A stretch of DNA of 6,737 bases from positions 1 through 6,737 of the forward strand of contig DATNIC010000172.1 in the NCBI GenBank assembly GCA_035604635.1. Direction: 5' to 3'. Positions 1 through 6,610 of the stretch are shown in pieces. Origin of the DNA: DATNIC01 sp035604635 (GTDB lineage Bacteria > Vulcanimicrobiota > Vulcanimicrobiia > Vulcanimicrobiales > Vulcanimicrobiaceae). The position numbers and the translations under genes are program-made. Every line of letters begins with the position of its first letter. Position 1 is the stretch's first letter. The notes below the pieces were generated by a model that saw nothing but the letters and a program-made list of their open reading frames with translations, made no database searches and was not told where the DNA came from.

Positions 1-338
1 CGCTTGCGAAGAAGAAGAACATGCGGGTGTTGGGATATCCCTTTGACGCTATTGCAAAAGAATTTCCCGTTAACGCGTGGGCCACGACACCGCAGTGGGC
101 GAAAGATCATCCCGACCTTGTCGACAGCTTTGGGGCGGTGATGCGCAGAACGGCGACATGGGCAAACGGAAACCGCGCAAAGAGCGGGGAGATTCTCGCG
201 AAGTATACGAACGTCGCTTCGCCGGCAGCAACCGTGCGATATGCCGAGCAGCTCACGGCAACGATGATCCAGCCGCAAATCGACGTTTTAGCTAAATACG
301 GAAACATTAGCGGGTTCGCGGCGACGGAATTGTTCTAA
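1..338 (+). CDS. ABC transporter substrate-binding protein, NitT/TauT (SsuA/NMT1-like) family, C-terminal part
   Basis: The frame is open from base 3 at the left edge (reading LAKKKNMRVLGYP) to the TAA at 336-338, so the ATG at 21 is internal and the N-terminal part, including any signal peptide, lies outside the window. The visible ~112 residues resemble the C-terminal lobe of periplasmic binding proteins for nitrate, sulfonate, taurine or related small molecules. Typical traits are a segment ending a beta strand (FPVNAWATTPQWAKDHPDLV), then a helix with a run of Ala/Arg/Asn, a KYTNVASPAATVRYAEQL segment, and a final IDVLAKYGNISGF tail. Such proteins deliver substrate to a membrane permease and an ATPase, neither of which is in view. 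The ligand cannot be deduced from this fragment. It is followed by a strong hairpin, so it is probably the last gene of its operon. Family assignment is by pattern recognition; the subtype is uncertain. Confidence 0.8.
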   Translation, partial: LAKKKNMRVLGYPFDAIAKEFPVNAWATTPQWAKDHPDLVDSFGAVMRRTATWANGNRAKSGEILAKYTNVASPAATVRYAEQLTATMIQPQIDVLAKYGNISGFAATELF

Positions 339-362
339 AAGGGCCAGCGTTGAACCGTTGCT

Positions 363-398
363 CGAACAGGCGGCGCCGGTGATTGCGCCGCCTGTTCG
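363..398. terminator. Perfect 14-bp stem hairpin, probable bidirectional terminator
   Basis: Left arm CGAACAGGCGGCGC (363-376) and right arm GCGCCGCCTGTTCG (385-398) are exact reverse complements around an 8-base loop (377-384). The hairpin lies between two convergent stop codons (338 on +, 410 on -), as expected for a shared terminator. No clear T-tract follows on either strand, so it is not a textbook intrinsic terminator. It could act with Rho or as a 3'-end stabiliser. Confidence 0.75.
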
Positions 399-409
399 TA
401 GCGGCCGGC

Positions 410-796
410 TTATTCGATGGTGAAGAACGGGCCCGTGTCGAGGGGGAGGCGTTCGGTAGCGTCCGGGACGTCTATCTCTGCGGCGCTCAGCTCCTCGGCG
501 TTCGAGTTGCTGCCGAGCGTGATAACGACATCCATTCCGGGTGACAGGGTCTGGCCGAGCGGCTTAATAAGTGTTCCGCGATGCAGTTGGACGGTCGTGA
601 CGTACCCGTCATCCTCGCGAACATCCATCGTATACTTGTCCTTGAGCGTCACGATGCTGGCGTGAACGGCGCTCCCTTCCGAGAATTGGGGAACAAACGA
701 CTGCTCGTCGGCACGAGCAATCTGCATGGTCGCGAACCCGAGTAGGGCGCTCACGACTAAAGCTGAGATCGGTTTGAACTGAACGGTGTCGGACAT
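410..796 (-). CDS. Small secreted protein of unknown function
   Basis: This encodes a 128-aa protein. Its N-terminus has the form of a Sec signal peptide: a short polar/basic start (Lys8), a hydrophobic core ISALVVSALLGFATMQI at residues 10-26, and a probable cleavage after ARA at residues 27-29. The mature part (about 99 aa) is acidic and has alternating polar and hydrophobic residues that suggest a small beta-rich domain: VHASIVTLKDKYTMDVR, then DDGYVTTVQLHRGTLI, then LSPGMDVVITLG. The motif 'sensitive strand - GTLIKP - LxPGMxVxI' is reminiscent of small OB-fold-like exported proteins (DUF5666-like), but this is only a resemblance. The ATG at 794-796 is supported by AAGGAG on the minus strand (807-812) ten bases upstream. 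There is no cysteine, lipobox or membrane anchor in the mature part. It appears monocistronic and converges on the hairpin shared with the left-hand gene. Confidence 0.75.
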   Translation of the reverse strand: MSDTVQFKPISALVVSALLGFATMQIARADEQSFVPQFSEGSAVHASIVTLKDKYTMDVREDDGYVTTVQLHRGTLIKPLGQTLSPGMDVVITLGSNSNAEELSAAEIDVPDATERLPLDTGPFFTIE

Positions 797-925
797 GATC
801 TTGCTGCTCCTTATGCTGCATTAGTAGTACCGATGCGCACTTATGGATCGGTGACTCGGACGATACCAGCGCAGCCGTCCGCAAAGCGTCCCAAAACCAT
901 CCGCCCCGCGTAACGGAGCCCAAAC

Positions 926-942
926 GCTGACGCAACGTCAGC
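926..942. repeat. Short inverted repeat in the 797-987 intergenic stretch
   Basis: GCTGACG (926-932) and CGTCAGC (936-942) form a perfect 7-bp inverted repeat around CAA. It lies between two divergent genes, the secreted protein gene on minus and the 51-codon gene on plus, 45 bases before the latter's start. It could be an operator for a dimeric regulator or a small RNA hairpin; the sequence alone does not decide. I see no convincing -35/-10 pair elsewhere in 797-987. Confidence 0.35.
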
Positions 943-987
943 AAAACGCTCCTCAGCTACGATGGGCTCAAGGAAGGTAGGACGACA

Positions 988-1143
988 ATGGCTGGGATCT
1001 TAGTTTTCAGATCGCTTGTCGATGCGATCAATGCCGGCTTTCAGATATTCGACCGCACGCGAGACGGCTATCTGGTGCGCGCCCGGACGGTGAACGGCTG
1101 GGCTATGGCACTGGTCATAATTCGAGACGTAACGGCGCTCTAG
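988..1143 (+). CDS. Small 51-aa hypothetical protein
   Basis: ATG at 988-990 to TAG at 1141-1143 gives 51 residues. The case for a real gene is that AAGGAAGG at 970-977 lies ten bases before the ATG, an unusually good ribosome binding site, and that it fills what would otherwise be an empty gap. The peptide looks like a folded small domain: MAGILVFRSLVDAINAGFQI, a charged turn FDRTRDGYLVRART, then GWAMALVIIRDV. This suggests strand-helix-strand-strand with a DGYLVR beta hairpin. There is no signal peptide, Cys pair or DNA-binding motif. Codon use is less GC-biased at third positions than in ppc. Its stop overlaps that of the opposing PHB depolymerase gene in the four bases CTAG (1140-1143). 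I do not recognise the family and do not assign a function. Confidence 0.6.
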   Translation: MAGILVFRSLVDAINAGFQIFDRTRDGYLVRARTVNGWAMALVIIRDVTAL

Positions 1144-2324
1144 GCGCTCGAAAGGATGGCGTTTTTCAGCACGGGATAAATTTGGTTGTTCCACCGTGCC
1201 CCGCTGAAGACGCCGTAATGTCCAACGCCCGCTTGCATGTGGTGCCGCTTGCGGTACTGCCGCAGGCTGCTGCACAGGTCGTGCGCGGCGAGCGTCTGGC
1301 CTAACCCGCAGACGTCATCGCGCTCGCCCTCGATCGTGAGCAGGGCGGTGCGGTTGATCGCGCGCGGATCGACGCGCCGTCCGCGCCACTCGAACTTGCC
1401 CAGCGGCAGCGCGTGCTCCTGAAAGATCGAGCTGACCGTTTGCAGGTAGAATTCCGCCGGGAGATCGGTCACCGCAAAATACTCGTCGTAGAACGCGCGA
1501 ATGGCCTGTGCTTTTTCTTCGTTGCCCGATGCGATGTGGTCGTACAGATCGCGGTGTGCCTTGAGGTGACGTTCGATGTTCATGCTCATGAACGCCGTGA
1601 GCTGCACGAAGCCGGGATAGACGCGCCGCGTCGCGCCGCGGTAGCGGAACGGGACGATCCCGATCATCCGCTCGAACCACGACATCGAGCGGCTCAGCGC
1701 GAGCTCGTTGACTTTTGTCGGATTGGAGCGCGTGTCGACGGGGCCGGCCATCAGGGTCATGCTGCGGGGGATCGCGGAGTTGCCGGCTTCGGCCATGACG
1801 GCGACGGCGGCGAGGACCGGGACGCTGGCCTGGCAGACGGCGACGACGTGTGCCTCGGGACCGATCGTCTCGAGAAACCGGATGATGTAGTCGATGTAGT
1901 CGTCGACGTCGAAGCGGCCGTCGTCCGTGTCGACGTCGCGCGCATTGTGCCAGTCGGTGATGTAGACGTCGTGCTCCGGCAGCATCGTCTGGATCGTTCC
2001 GCGCAGCAAGGTCGCGAAGTGCCCGGACATCGGCGCAACCAGCAGCACGCGCGGCTGCGGCGTAGCGTCTTCCTTCTTGAAGTGGAGCAAGGTCGCGAAC
2101 GGCAAACGCAGCACCGGCTCCTCGAGGGCATCGATGCCGAAGGCGGGGCGCTCGTGGCGCAGCCCGGCTCGCGCGACCAACTCGTGCGCGGCCGCGGCGC
2201 TCCGAATCAGACCCTGGTCGAACATACCGTACATCGGGAGGTTCAGGACCGCGGTCGTTGCTCGCGCGGCCGCGCGCAACGGCGCGACGGCGTCAAAATA
2301 GGCTTGATAAAGCTGATAGATCAT
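1140..2324 (-). CDS. phaZ: Intracellular poly(3-hydroxybutyrate) depolymerase
   Basis: This 394-aa protein belongs to the intracellular PHB depolymerase family (PhaZ1 of Ralstonia type). That family hydrolyses native, amorphous PHB granules in the cytoplasm to 3-hydroxybutyrate or crotonyl/hydroxybutyryl products. It has an alpha/beta-hydrolase fold with a Cys nucleophile. The catalytic candidates are all visible: Cys164 in HVVAVCQAS, Asp336 in EGERDD, and His369 in GVGHYGVFSG. Other family marks are LLVAPMSGHFATLLRGT (residues 94-110), the YITDWHNARDV segment (121-131), LMAGPVDTRSNPTKVN (191-206) and the C-terminal GHYGVFSGARWNNQIYP. No signal peptide is present, as expected for a granule-associated enzyme. 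Length is close to that of family members (roughly 400 aa). The start MIYQLYQAY matches the usual MLYQLHE-like N-terminus of the family, so ATG at 2322-2324 is preferred even though no Shine-Dalgarno sequence is visible upstream (TTTTTCTCC precedes it). It is divergent from the GST gene and convergent with the 51-aa gene. Confidence 0.93.
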   Translation of the reverse strand: MIYQLYQAYFDAVAPLRAAARATTAVLNLPMYGMFDQGLIRSAAAAHELVARAGLRHERPAFGIDALEEPVLRLPFATLLHFKKEDATPQPRVLLVAPMSGHFATLLRGTIQTMLPEHDVYITDWHNARDVDTDDGRFDVDDYIDYIIRFLETIGPEAHVVAVCQASVPVLAAVAVMAEAGNSAIPRSMTLMAGPVDTRSNPTKVNELALSRSMSWFERMIGIVPFRYRGATRRVYPGFVQLTAFMSMNIERHLKAHRDLYDHIASGNEEKAQAIRAFYDEYFAVTDLPAEFYLQTVSSIFQEHALPLGKFEWRGRRVDPRAINRTALLTIEGERDDVCGLGQTLAAHDLCSSLRQYRKRHHMQAGVGHYGVFSGARWNNQIYPVLKNAILSSA

Positions 2325-2330
2325 GGAGAA
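2325..2330 (+). promoter_or_regulatory. Ribosome binding site deciding the GST start
   Basis: GGAGAA at 2325-2330 abuts the phaZ start codon and sits six bases before ATG 2337 and nine before ATG 2340. It is 18 bases from the third in-frame ATG (2349), which is too far. This favours 2337 (or 2340) over 2349 as the GST start, although 2349 would give the more familiar N-terminus MSKATL. Confidence 0.55.
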
Positions 2331-2336
2331 AAACGA

Positions 2337-3002
2337 ATGATGGCCCCGATGTCTAAGGCGACGCTTACGATCAGCAGCAAAAACTATTCGTCTTGGTCGC
2401 TCCGCGGATGGCTACTGTGCAAATTCGCGGGCTTGGACTTCGAGGAGAAGCGCCTGCCGATCGACGATCCGTCGGCGCGGGCTGAACTCTTGCTGTTGTC
2501 ACCATCGTTTCTCGTCCCCTGCCTCGAGCACGAGGGCGCTCGCGTCTGGGACACGCTGGCCATCGCGGAATATCTCAACGACGCCTTTCCGAAGGCCGGA
2601 CTTCTCCCCGGCGACCGAAGCACCGCAGCGCACTGCCGCTCGATCAGCGGCGAGATGCACGCGGGATTCGGCAACCTGCGATCCGCGCTCCCGATGAACC
2701 TCAAGGCGCGCCATCCCGGCTTCAAAGTGTGGCAGTCCGCGCAAGCCGACATCGCTCGCATCACCGAGATCTGGCGCGAGTGCCTGAGCAAGTACGGGGG
2801 GCCGTTTCTGTTCGGCAAGCGGAGCATGGCCGACGCCATGTACGCGCCGGTCGTCGGGCGCTTCGTGACGTACGACGTCAAGCTCGATGCCGCGTGCACC
2901 GGCTACGGCGAGCGCATCACGGCGTTACCCGAGATGATCGAGTGGGTCGAAGCGGCCAAAGCCGAGCCCGACGACCTCGAAGAGCTCGACGTCGAGTTCT
3001 AG
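2337..3002 (+). CDS. Glutathione S-transferase family protein
   Basis: This 221-aa protein has the two-domain GST layout. The thioredoxin-like N-terminal domain (residues ~8-85) starts with TLTISSKNYSSWSLRGWL. Ser residues at 18-21 lie where Ser-type bacterial GSTs place the residue that activates glutathione. It continues with FLVPCLEHEG, whose Pro61 is the expected cis-proline, and WDTLAIAEYLNDAFP, where Asp72-Thr73 replaces the usual Glu/Asp-Ser pair that holds the gamma-glutamyl group. The helical C-terminal domain (~95-205) contains FGKRSMADAMYAPVVGRF, with the Ser-x-x-Asp helix N-cap typical of the fold. The likely role is cytosolic glutathione conjugation, peroxide reduction or isomerisation; the substrate cannot be told. 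A longer open frame runs upstream through the antisense of phaZ from 1413, but it is not coding; the start is set by GGAGAA at 2325. The divergent phaZ start is 12 bp away, and ppc follows 65 bp downstream on the same strand. Confidence 0.9.
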   Translation: MMAPMSKATLTISSKNYSSWSLRGWLLCKFAGLDFEEKRLPIDDPSARAELLLLSPSFLVPCLEHEGARVWDTLAIAEYLNDAFPKAGLLPGDRSTAAHCRSISGEMHAGFGNLRSALPMNLKARHPGFKVWQSAQADIARITEIWRECLSKYGGPFLFGKRSMADAMYAPVVGRFVTYDVKLDAACTGYGERITALPEMIEWVEAAKAEPDDLEELDVEF

Positions 3003-3067
3003 CCGTCACTTAGGCCAACGGGCGGGGTGGTCTGTCCCACGGATGTCGAGGGCCGCCACTCGCCGTT

Positions 3068-5779
3068 GTGGTGAATGAACCCTGGGTGATCGATGTAGCG
3101 ATTCCGAGCCAAGAACGCCCATCGGCGCCCGAAACCGACACGACCGCGCCGCTCCGTGCGCGGGTCACGTTTCTAGGGCGTCTCGTCGGCGACGTGCTGC
3201 GTTCGCACGCGCGTCCGCACACCTTCGAGTGTGTCGAACGCTTGCGCGCGCTGACGCGCAGCCGCCGCGCCGATCCCGCCAGCGTCTCCGACGCTGCGAT
3301 CGACGCCGCAATAGCCGAGCTCGGGCTCGATGAAGCGGTCGACGTCATTCGCGCGTTCACGCTGTACTTCCAAATGGTCAACCTCGCCGAGGAACTCCAC
3401 CGCGAGCGGCGGCGGCGCGAACGGACGATCGCCGGCGACGCACCGCTGCGCGGTTCGCTCGAGACGCTCAGCGAGGCCGCCCTCGCCCTGATCGATCAGC
3501 TCGAAATCCGGCTCGTCTTCACCGCGCATCCGACCGAAGTGCTGCGCCGTACGACGAGCGAGAAGCTGGCGTTCATCGCCGCGCTCTTGCGCGACCTCGA
3601 CGAGCGCGTCCTCACGGCGGAAGAAGCGGCAGCGATCGAAGAGGAGCTCCGCGCGCAGATCGTCCTACTTTGGCAGAGCAACGAGCTCTACCGCACCGCG
3701 CCGACCGTCCACGACGAAGTGCGCAATCTGGTCGCTCGTTTCCGCGAAGCGATCTTCGACGAGGCAACGCTGCTGTTCGAACGCCTCGAGACGATGCTGC
3801 CGCGCGAGGTCCCGACGTTCCTCACCTTCGGCAGTTGGATCGGCTCCGACCGCGACGGCAACGCCAACGTCGCACCCGACGCGATCCTGCACGCGCACGG
3901 GCAAGCGCGTGACTTCCTCTTCGCGCAGTACTTGCGCGCGATCGAAGCATTGCAGGCGCGCTTCTCGCAAGACGTCATTCGCGGTTGCGTTTCGGCGGAA
4001 CTCGTCGCCTCGGTCGAGCGCGACGCGGCGGAGTTGCCCGACGTTCGCTACACGTTGGGCCCGCGTCAGGAAGCCGAGCCCTATCGCCGCAAGCTCGCGT
4101 TCGTGCACCGCCGGGTCTCGCTAACGCGCGACGACGCGGCCGGGGGCTACGCCGAGCCTTCGGAGCTGCTGGCCGAGCTGGATCTGATCGAGGCGAGCTT
4201 GCGCGAGCACAGCGGCGCCGAAGTGACGCGCCCGCTGCGACGGCTGCGGCGTGCGGTGGCGATGTTCGGCTTTCACCTGTGCGCGCTCGAGTGGCGCCAG
4301 CATCGCGACCGCGTCGTGCACGCGCTCGACGAAGTCGTCGGGCTGATCGAACCGGATCTGCCGCCGCTCTCGACGCGCAGTGAAGACGAACGTGCGGCCT
4401 GGTTCGCACGCGAGCTCGCGACGCAACGGCCCTTGATCCCGCGCAACGCGGTGCTCTCGGCCGACGCTGCGGACATCGTCAAGTCGCTGCAGGCGGTCGC
4501 GAACCTGCGCGCTACGCGCGGAGCGTGCACGGTAGCCTCCCTCATTCTGGCCGGAACCGAATCCCCGTTCGACTTGCTCAGCCTCTTCGCGCTTGCACGC
4601 GCGTGTGGGGCGCTCGACACGGGGCCGCTGCAGCTCGTCCCGCTGCTCGAAAGCGAGACCTCGCTCGCGAGCGTCGCCGCGCTGGCGACCATCCTTCTCG
4701 AGAGCACGGCGTTCCGCTCATACATCGCGGCCTGCGGCGAGAAATGGGAGTTGATGCTCGGCTACTCCGACACGACGAAGCTGACCGGTATCGTAGCGAG
4801 CACGTGGGCGATCTATCACGCGCAAATCGCCCTTACGGAGGTCGCCGAACGTCACGGCGTCGCGCTGCGGTTCTTTCACGGACGCGGCGGATCCGCAGGC
4901 CGGGGCGCGGCGGACGCGTACGATGCCGTGGCGGCGCAGCCGCCGCAAACGCGCAGCGGCCGGTTCAAGGTAACGGAACAGGGCGAAGTGATCAGCGCGC
5001 GTTATGGGCTACCCTCGCTCGCGCGTCGCAACCTCGAGATCACGGTCACCGCGGTCCTCAATGGTCTGGTCACACGCCCGGTGATCCCGCCGGCGTGGCA
5101 CGCGCTCCTCGACGATCTTGCCGTCACCGCGCGCGCCGCGTACGCAGAGCTCACCGAAGCCCCCGAGTTCCTGACATTCTTCTCAGCCTGCACGCCCGTC
5201 GACGAGATCGCCGAGTTGCAGATCAGCTCGCGACCAGGACGCCGCGGAAAGCGCACCACGATCGACGCCATGCGCGCGATCCCATGGACCTTCGGCTGGG
5301 CGCAGACGCGCGCCAACCTGCCGGGATGGTACGGGTTCGGTTCCGCGATCGCCGCAGCTCCGGACGATCTGGCGACGCTGCGCACGATGGCGGCGGAGTT
5401 CCCGTTCTTTGCTGCGTTGCTGCGCAGCATGGAGCGGGCACTGGCGGTCGCGGACCTCGCAATCTTCGAAAGGTATGCGCGCGAGCTCGTAGCCGATACC
5501 GGCCTGCGCGAGCGATTCGTCCCGCGCATCATCGCGGAGTACGAAGCTTCGGTCACTGCCATGTTGTCGATCCTGCAGCAAGACCGCCTACTCTCCGGCG
5601 ATCCAACGCTCGCCCGCAGCATCGCACTGCGCAACCCTTACGTCGATCCTATATCGCTGCTCCAAGTACGGCTCCTCAAGGCTCGTCGTGCCGAGGGTAG
5701 CGAACGCGATCCGCACCTAACGAACGCGATCCGGTTATCGATCAACGGAATCGCAGCGGGGCTGCGCGTCACAGGTTAG
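3068..5779 (+). CDS. ppc: Phosphoenolpyruvate carboxylase
   Basis: This 903-aa protein catalyses PEP + bicarbonate -> oxaloacetate + phosphate, the anaplerotic step that refills the TCA cycle, as a cytosolic tetramer. The hallmarks run in order: VFTAHPTE with His154 (E. coli His138); GSWIGSDRDGN (255-265); FGFHLCALEWRQ with Arg410; VPLLESE with Glu528 (metal ligand region); GYSDTTK with Asp568 and Lys571; FFHGRGGSAGRGA with His604, Arg606 and Arg612; VTEQGEVISARYGLP; SRPGRRGKR (721-729); MRAIPWTFGWAQTR with Arg736 and Arg748; LRNPYVDP with Arg855; and the C-terminus GIAAGLRVTG. Length is normal for bacterial enzymes (about 880-960 aa). GTG 3068 or the adjacent GTG 3071 is the start: an in-frame TAG at 3011 lies upstream, no ATG is available before the conserved FLGRLVGDVLR, and only a weak GAGGG (3048-3052) precedes it. 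Odd points are Val at two aspartate-inhibitor positions (794 and 901) and Leu after the GYSD motif lysine. It converges with modA. Confidence 0.97.
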   Translation: MVNEPWVIDVAIPSQERPSAPETDTTAPLRARVTFLGRLVGDVLRSHARPHTFECVERLRALTRSRRADPASVSDAAIDAAIAELGLDEAVDVIRAFTLYFQMVNLAEELHRERRRRERTIAGDAPLRGSLETLSEAALALIDQLEIRLVFTAHPTEVLRRTTSEKLAFIAALLRDLDERVLTAEEAAAIEEELRAQIVLLWQSNELYRTAPTVHDEVRNLVARFREAIFDEATLLFERLETMLPREVPTFLTFGSWIGSDRDGNANVAPDAILHAHGQARDFLFAQYLRAIEALQARFSQDVIRGCVSAELVASVERDAAELPDVRYTLGPRQEAEPYRRKLAFVHRRVSLTRDDAAGGYAEPSELLAELDLIEASLREHSGAEVTRPLRRLRRAVAMFGFHLCALEWRQHRDRVVHALDEVVGLIEPDLPPLSTRSEDERAAWFARELATQRPLIPRNAVLSADAADIVKSLQAVANLRATRGACTVASLILAGTESPFDLLSLFALARACGALDTGPLQLVPLLESETSLASVAALATILLESTAFRSYIAACGEKWELMLGYSDTTKLTGIVASTWAIYHAQIALTEVAERHGVALRFFHGRGGSAGRGAADAYDAVAAQPPQTRSGRFKVTEQGEVISARYGLPSLARRNLEITVTAVLNGLVTRPVIPPAWHALLDDLAVTARAAYAELTEAPEFLTFFSACTPVDEIAELQISSRPGRRGKRTTIDAMRAIPWTFGWAQTRANLPGWYGFGSAIAAAPDDLATLRTMAAEFPFFAALLRSMERALAVADLAIFERYARELVADTGLRERFVPRIIAEYEASVTAMLSILQQDRLLSGDPTLARSIALRNPYVDPISLLQVRLLKARRAEGSERDPHLTNAIRLSINGIAAGLRVTG

Positions 5780-5794
5780 GCGACTCCAACCAAT

Positions 5795-6574
5795 CTACGG
5801 CGGCAAGAATCCACGTGCTTTCAAGAACGCAGTCCCCTCGGTTACGATGAACCGCACGAACTCGTGAGCACCCTGAACATTCTGAGCACCTCGTAAAGCG
5901 ACAATGGGATACATGATCTCAGAGGTAACTCCGGCGGGAAAGGGGATAACGTTCACTTGCGAAGCGATGTCGGAAGTGATGTCCGTTGAGTACACAACTC
6001 CCGCGTCACCTTCACCGAGTGAAATCTTCGCTGCGACTGCTTTCTCATTGAGTTCATTAGAGACGACGTTGCGCTCAACGGCTGCCGCGAAGTCCGACGG
6101 ATAACCGTTCCCAGAGAGTTTCTTAAACGCCTCACGAGCATAGATGCCCACGGGCTCCGCTGGCTCAGCGAGTACTACTTTAGCTCCTGGTTTCATCAAA
6201 CTCGCGAAACCGTTAATATGACCGGGATTCGCCCTCGGCGTTATAAGCACAATGCGGTTTCTAGCAAAAAGTTTAGGCGGGCCATCACCAAGCCCGGCCT
6301 CGGTAATCATCTTCATTTGGATTGTGTTTGCCGAGGCGAACACGTCCGCGGGCGCGCCCTGCTTGATCTGCGCCGCGAGCATATCGGAACCCGCGAAGTT
6401 AAACATCACGGCGATGCCGGTCTTTTTTGTAAACGCCGGACCCGCGGCGTCAAAGGCTTCACGCAACGACCCCGCAGCGTAGACCGTGATCCTGCCGGAA
6501 TCAGCCCCGCTCGTGGGTAGTGACAGGCCCATCGCAAACGAGGTTGTCAGAATTATAGCTGCGCTGCGATTCAA
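5795..6574 (-). CDS. modA: Molybdate ABC transporter substrate-binding protein
   Basis: This 259-aa periplasmic protein binds molybdate (or tungstate) and delivers it to the ModBC importer, supplying molybdenum-cofactor enzymes. The N-terminus is a Sec signal: basic Arg3, hydrophobic AAIILTTSFAMGLSL, and probable cleavage after SGA at residue 24. The ModA pattern follows: ITVYAAGSLREAF with Ser36, FAGSDMLAAQIKQGAPADVFASAN with Ser63 and Ala82, VLAEPAEPVGIYAREAF (usually ADPxxxPxGxYA), GEGDAGVVYSTD with Tyr195, and MYPIVAL. Length is typical. The start is TTG (6574), because the in-frame frame upstream is closed by TAA and there is no better codon. CCGGAGAG lies two to four bases before it, closer than normal. 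The next Met (residue 15) would remove the signal peptide. GC is visibly lower than in ppc: two sampled 60-base lines give about 50-55% against about 72%. No modB or modC is visible; the 3' side converges on ppc. Confidence 0.92.
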   Translation of the reverse strand: MNRSAAIILTTSFAMGLSLPTSGADSGRITVYAAGSLREAFDAAGPAFTKKTGIAVMFNFAGSDMLAAQIKQGAPADVFASANTIQMKMITEAGLGDGPPKLFARNRIVLITPRANPGHINGFASLMKPGAKVVLAEPAEPVGIYAREAFKKLSGNGYPSDFAAAVERNVVSNELNEKAVAAKISLGEGDAGVVYSTDITSDIASQVNVIPFPAGVTSEIMYPIVALRGAQNVQGAHEFVRFIVTEGTAFLKARGFLPP

Positions 6575-6610
6575 GACTCTCCGGTTATTCCTGTTAGCTT
6601 ATGCTCAGTC

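Noticed and set aside
609..944. 111-aa frame on minus that spans the intergenic stretch and the secreted-protein gene
   Set aside because: It overlaps the gene with a signal peptide and good ribosome binding site in another frame, and its own sequence is Arg/Ser/His-rich without a domain pattern.
1413..2336. Long open frame on plus through the antisense of phaZ, in frame with the GST gene, giving an apparent 529-aa fusion
   Set aside because: The upstream part has the Arg/Asp/Val-rich composition of antisense high-GC coding sequence, while phaZ on the other strand has clear catalytic motifs. GST has its own ribosome binding site and typical N-terminus.
3003..3067. Possible terminator or promoter between the GST gene and ppc
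   Set aside because: Only a 4-bp GTGG/CCAC stem and no T-tract or credible -35/-10 pair are visible; not enough to call a site.
5002..5634. 210-aa open frame on minus inside ppc
   Set aside because: It lies antisense to conserved PEPC motifs, has low-complexity Ser/Arg/Ala composition and no recognisable domain.
4525..5700. 391-aa open frame on plus overlapping ppc in another frame
   Set aside because: It is very rich in Arg and Ala with no domain pattern, a shadow of the GC-rich ppc frame, which carries all PEPC motifs.
5701..5733. 13-bp direct repeat CGAACGCGATCCG at 5701-5713 and 5721-5733
   Set aside because: It lies within the conserved PEPC C-terminus, is read in different frames (ERDP and NAIR), and has no neighbours of the same kind. 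It is a coding coincidence in GC-rich sequence.
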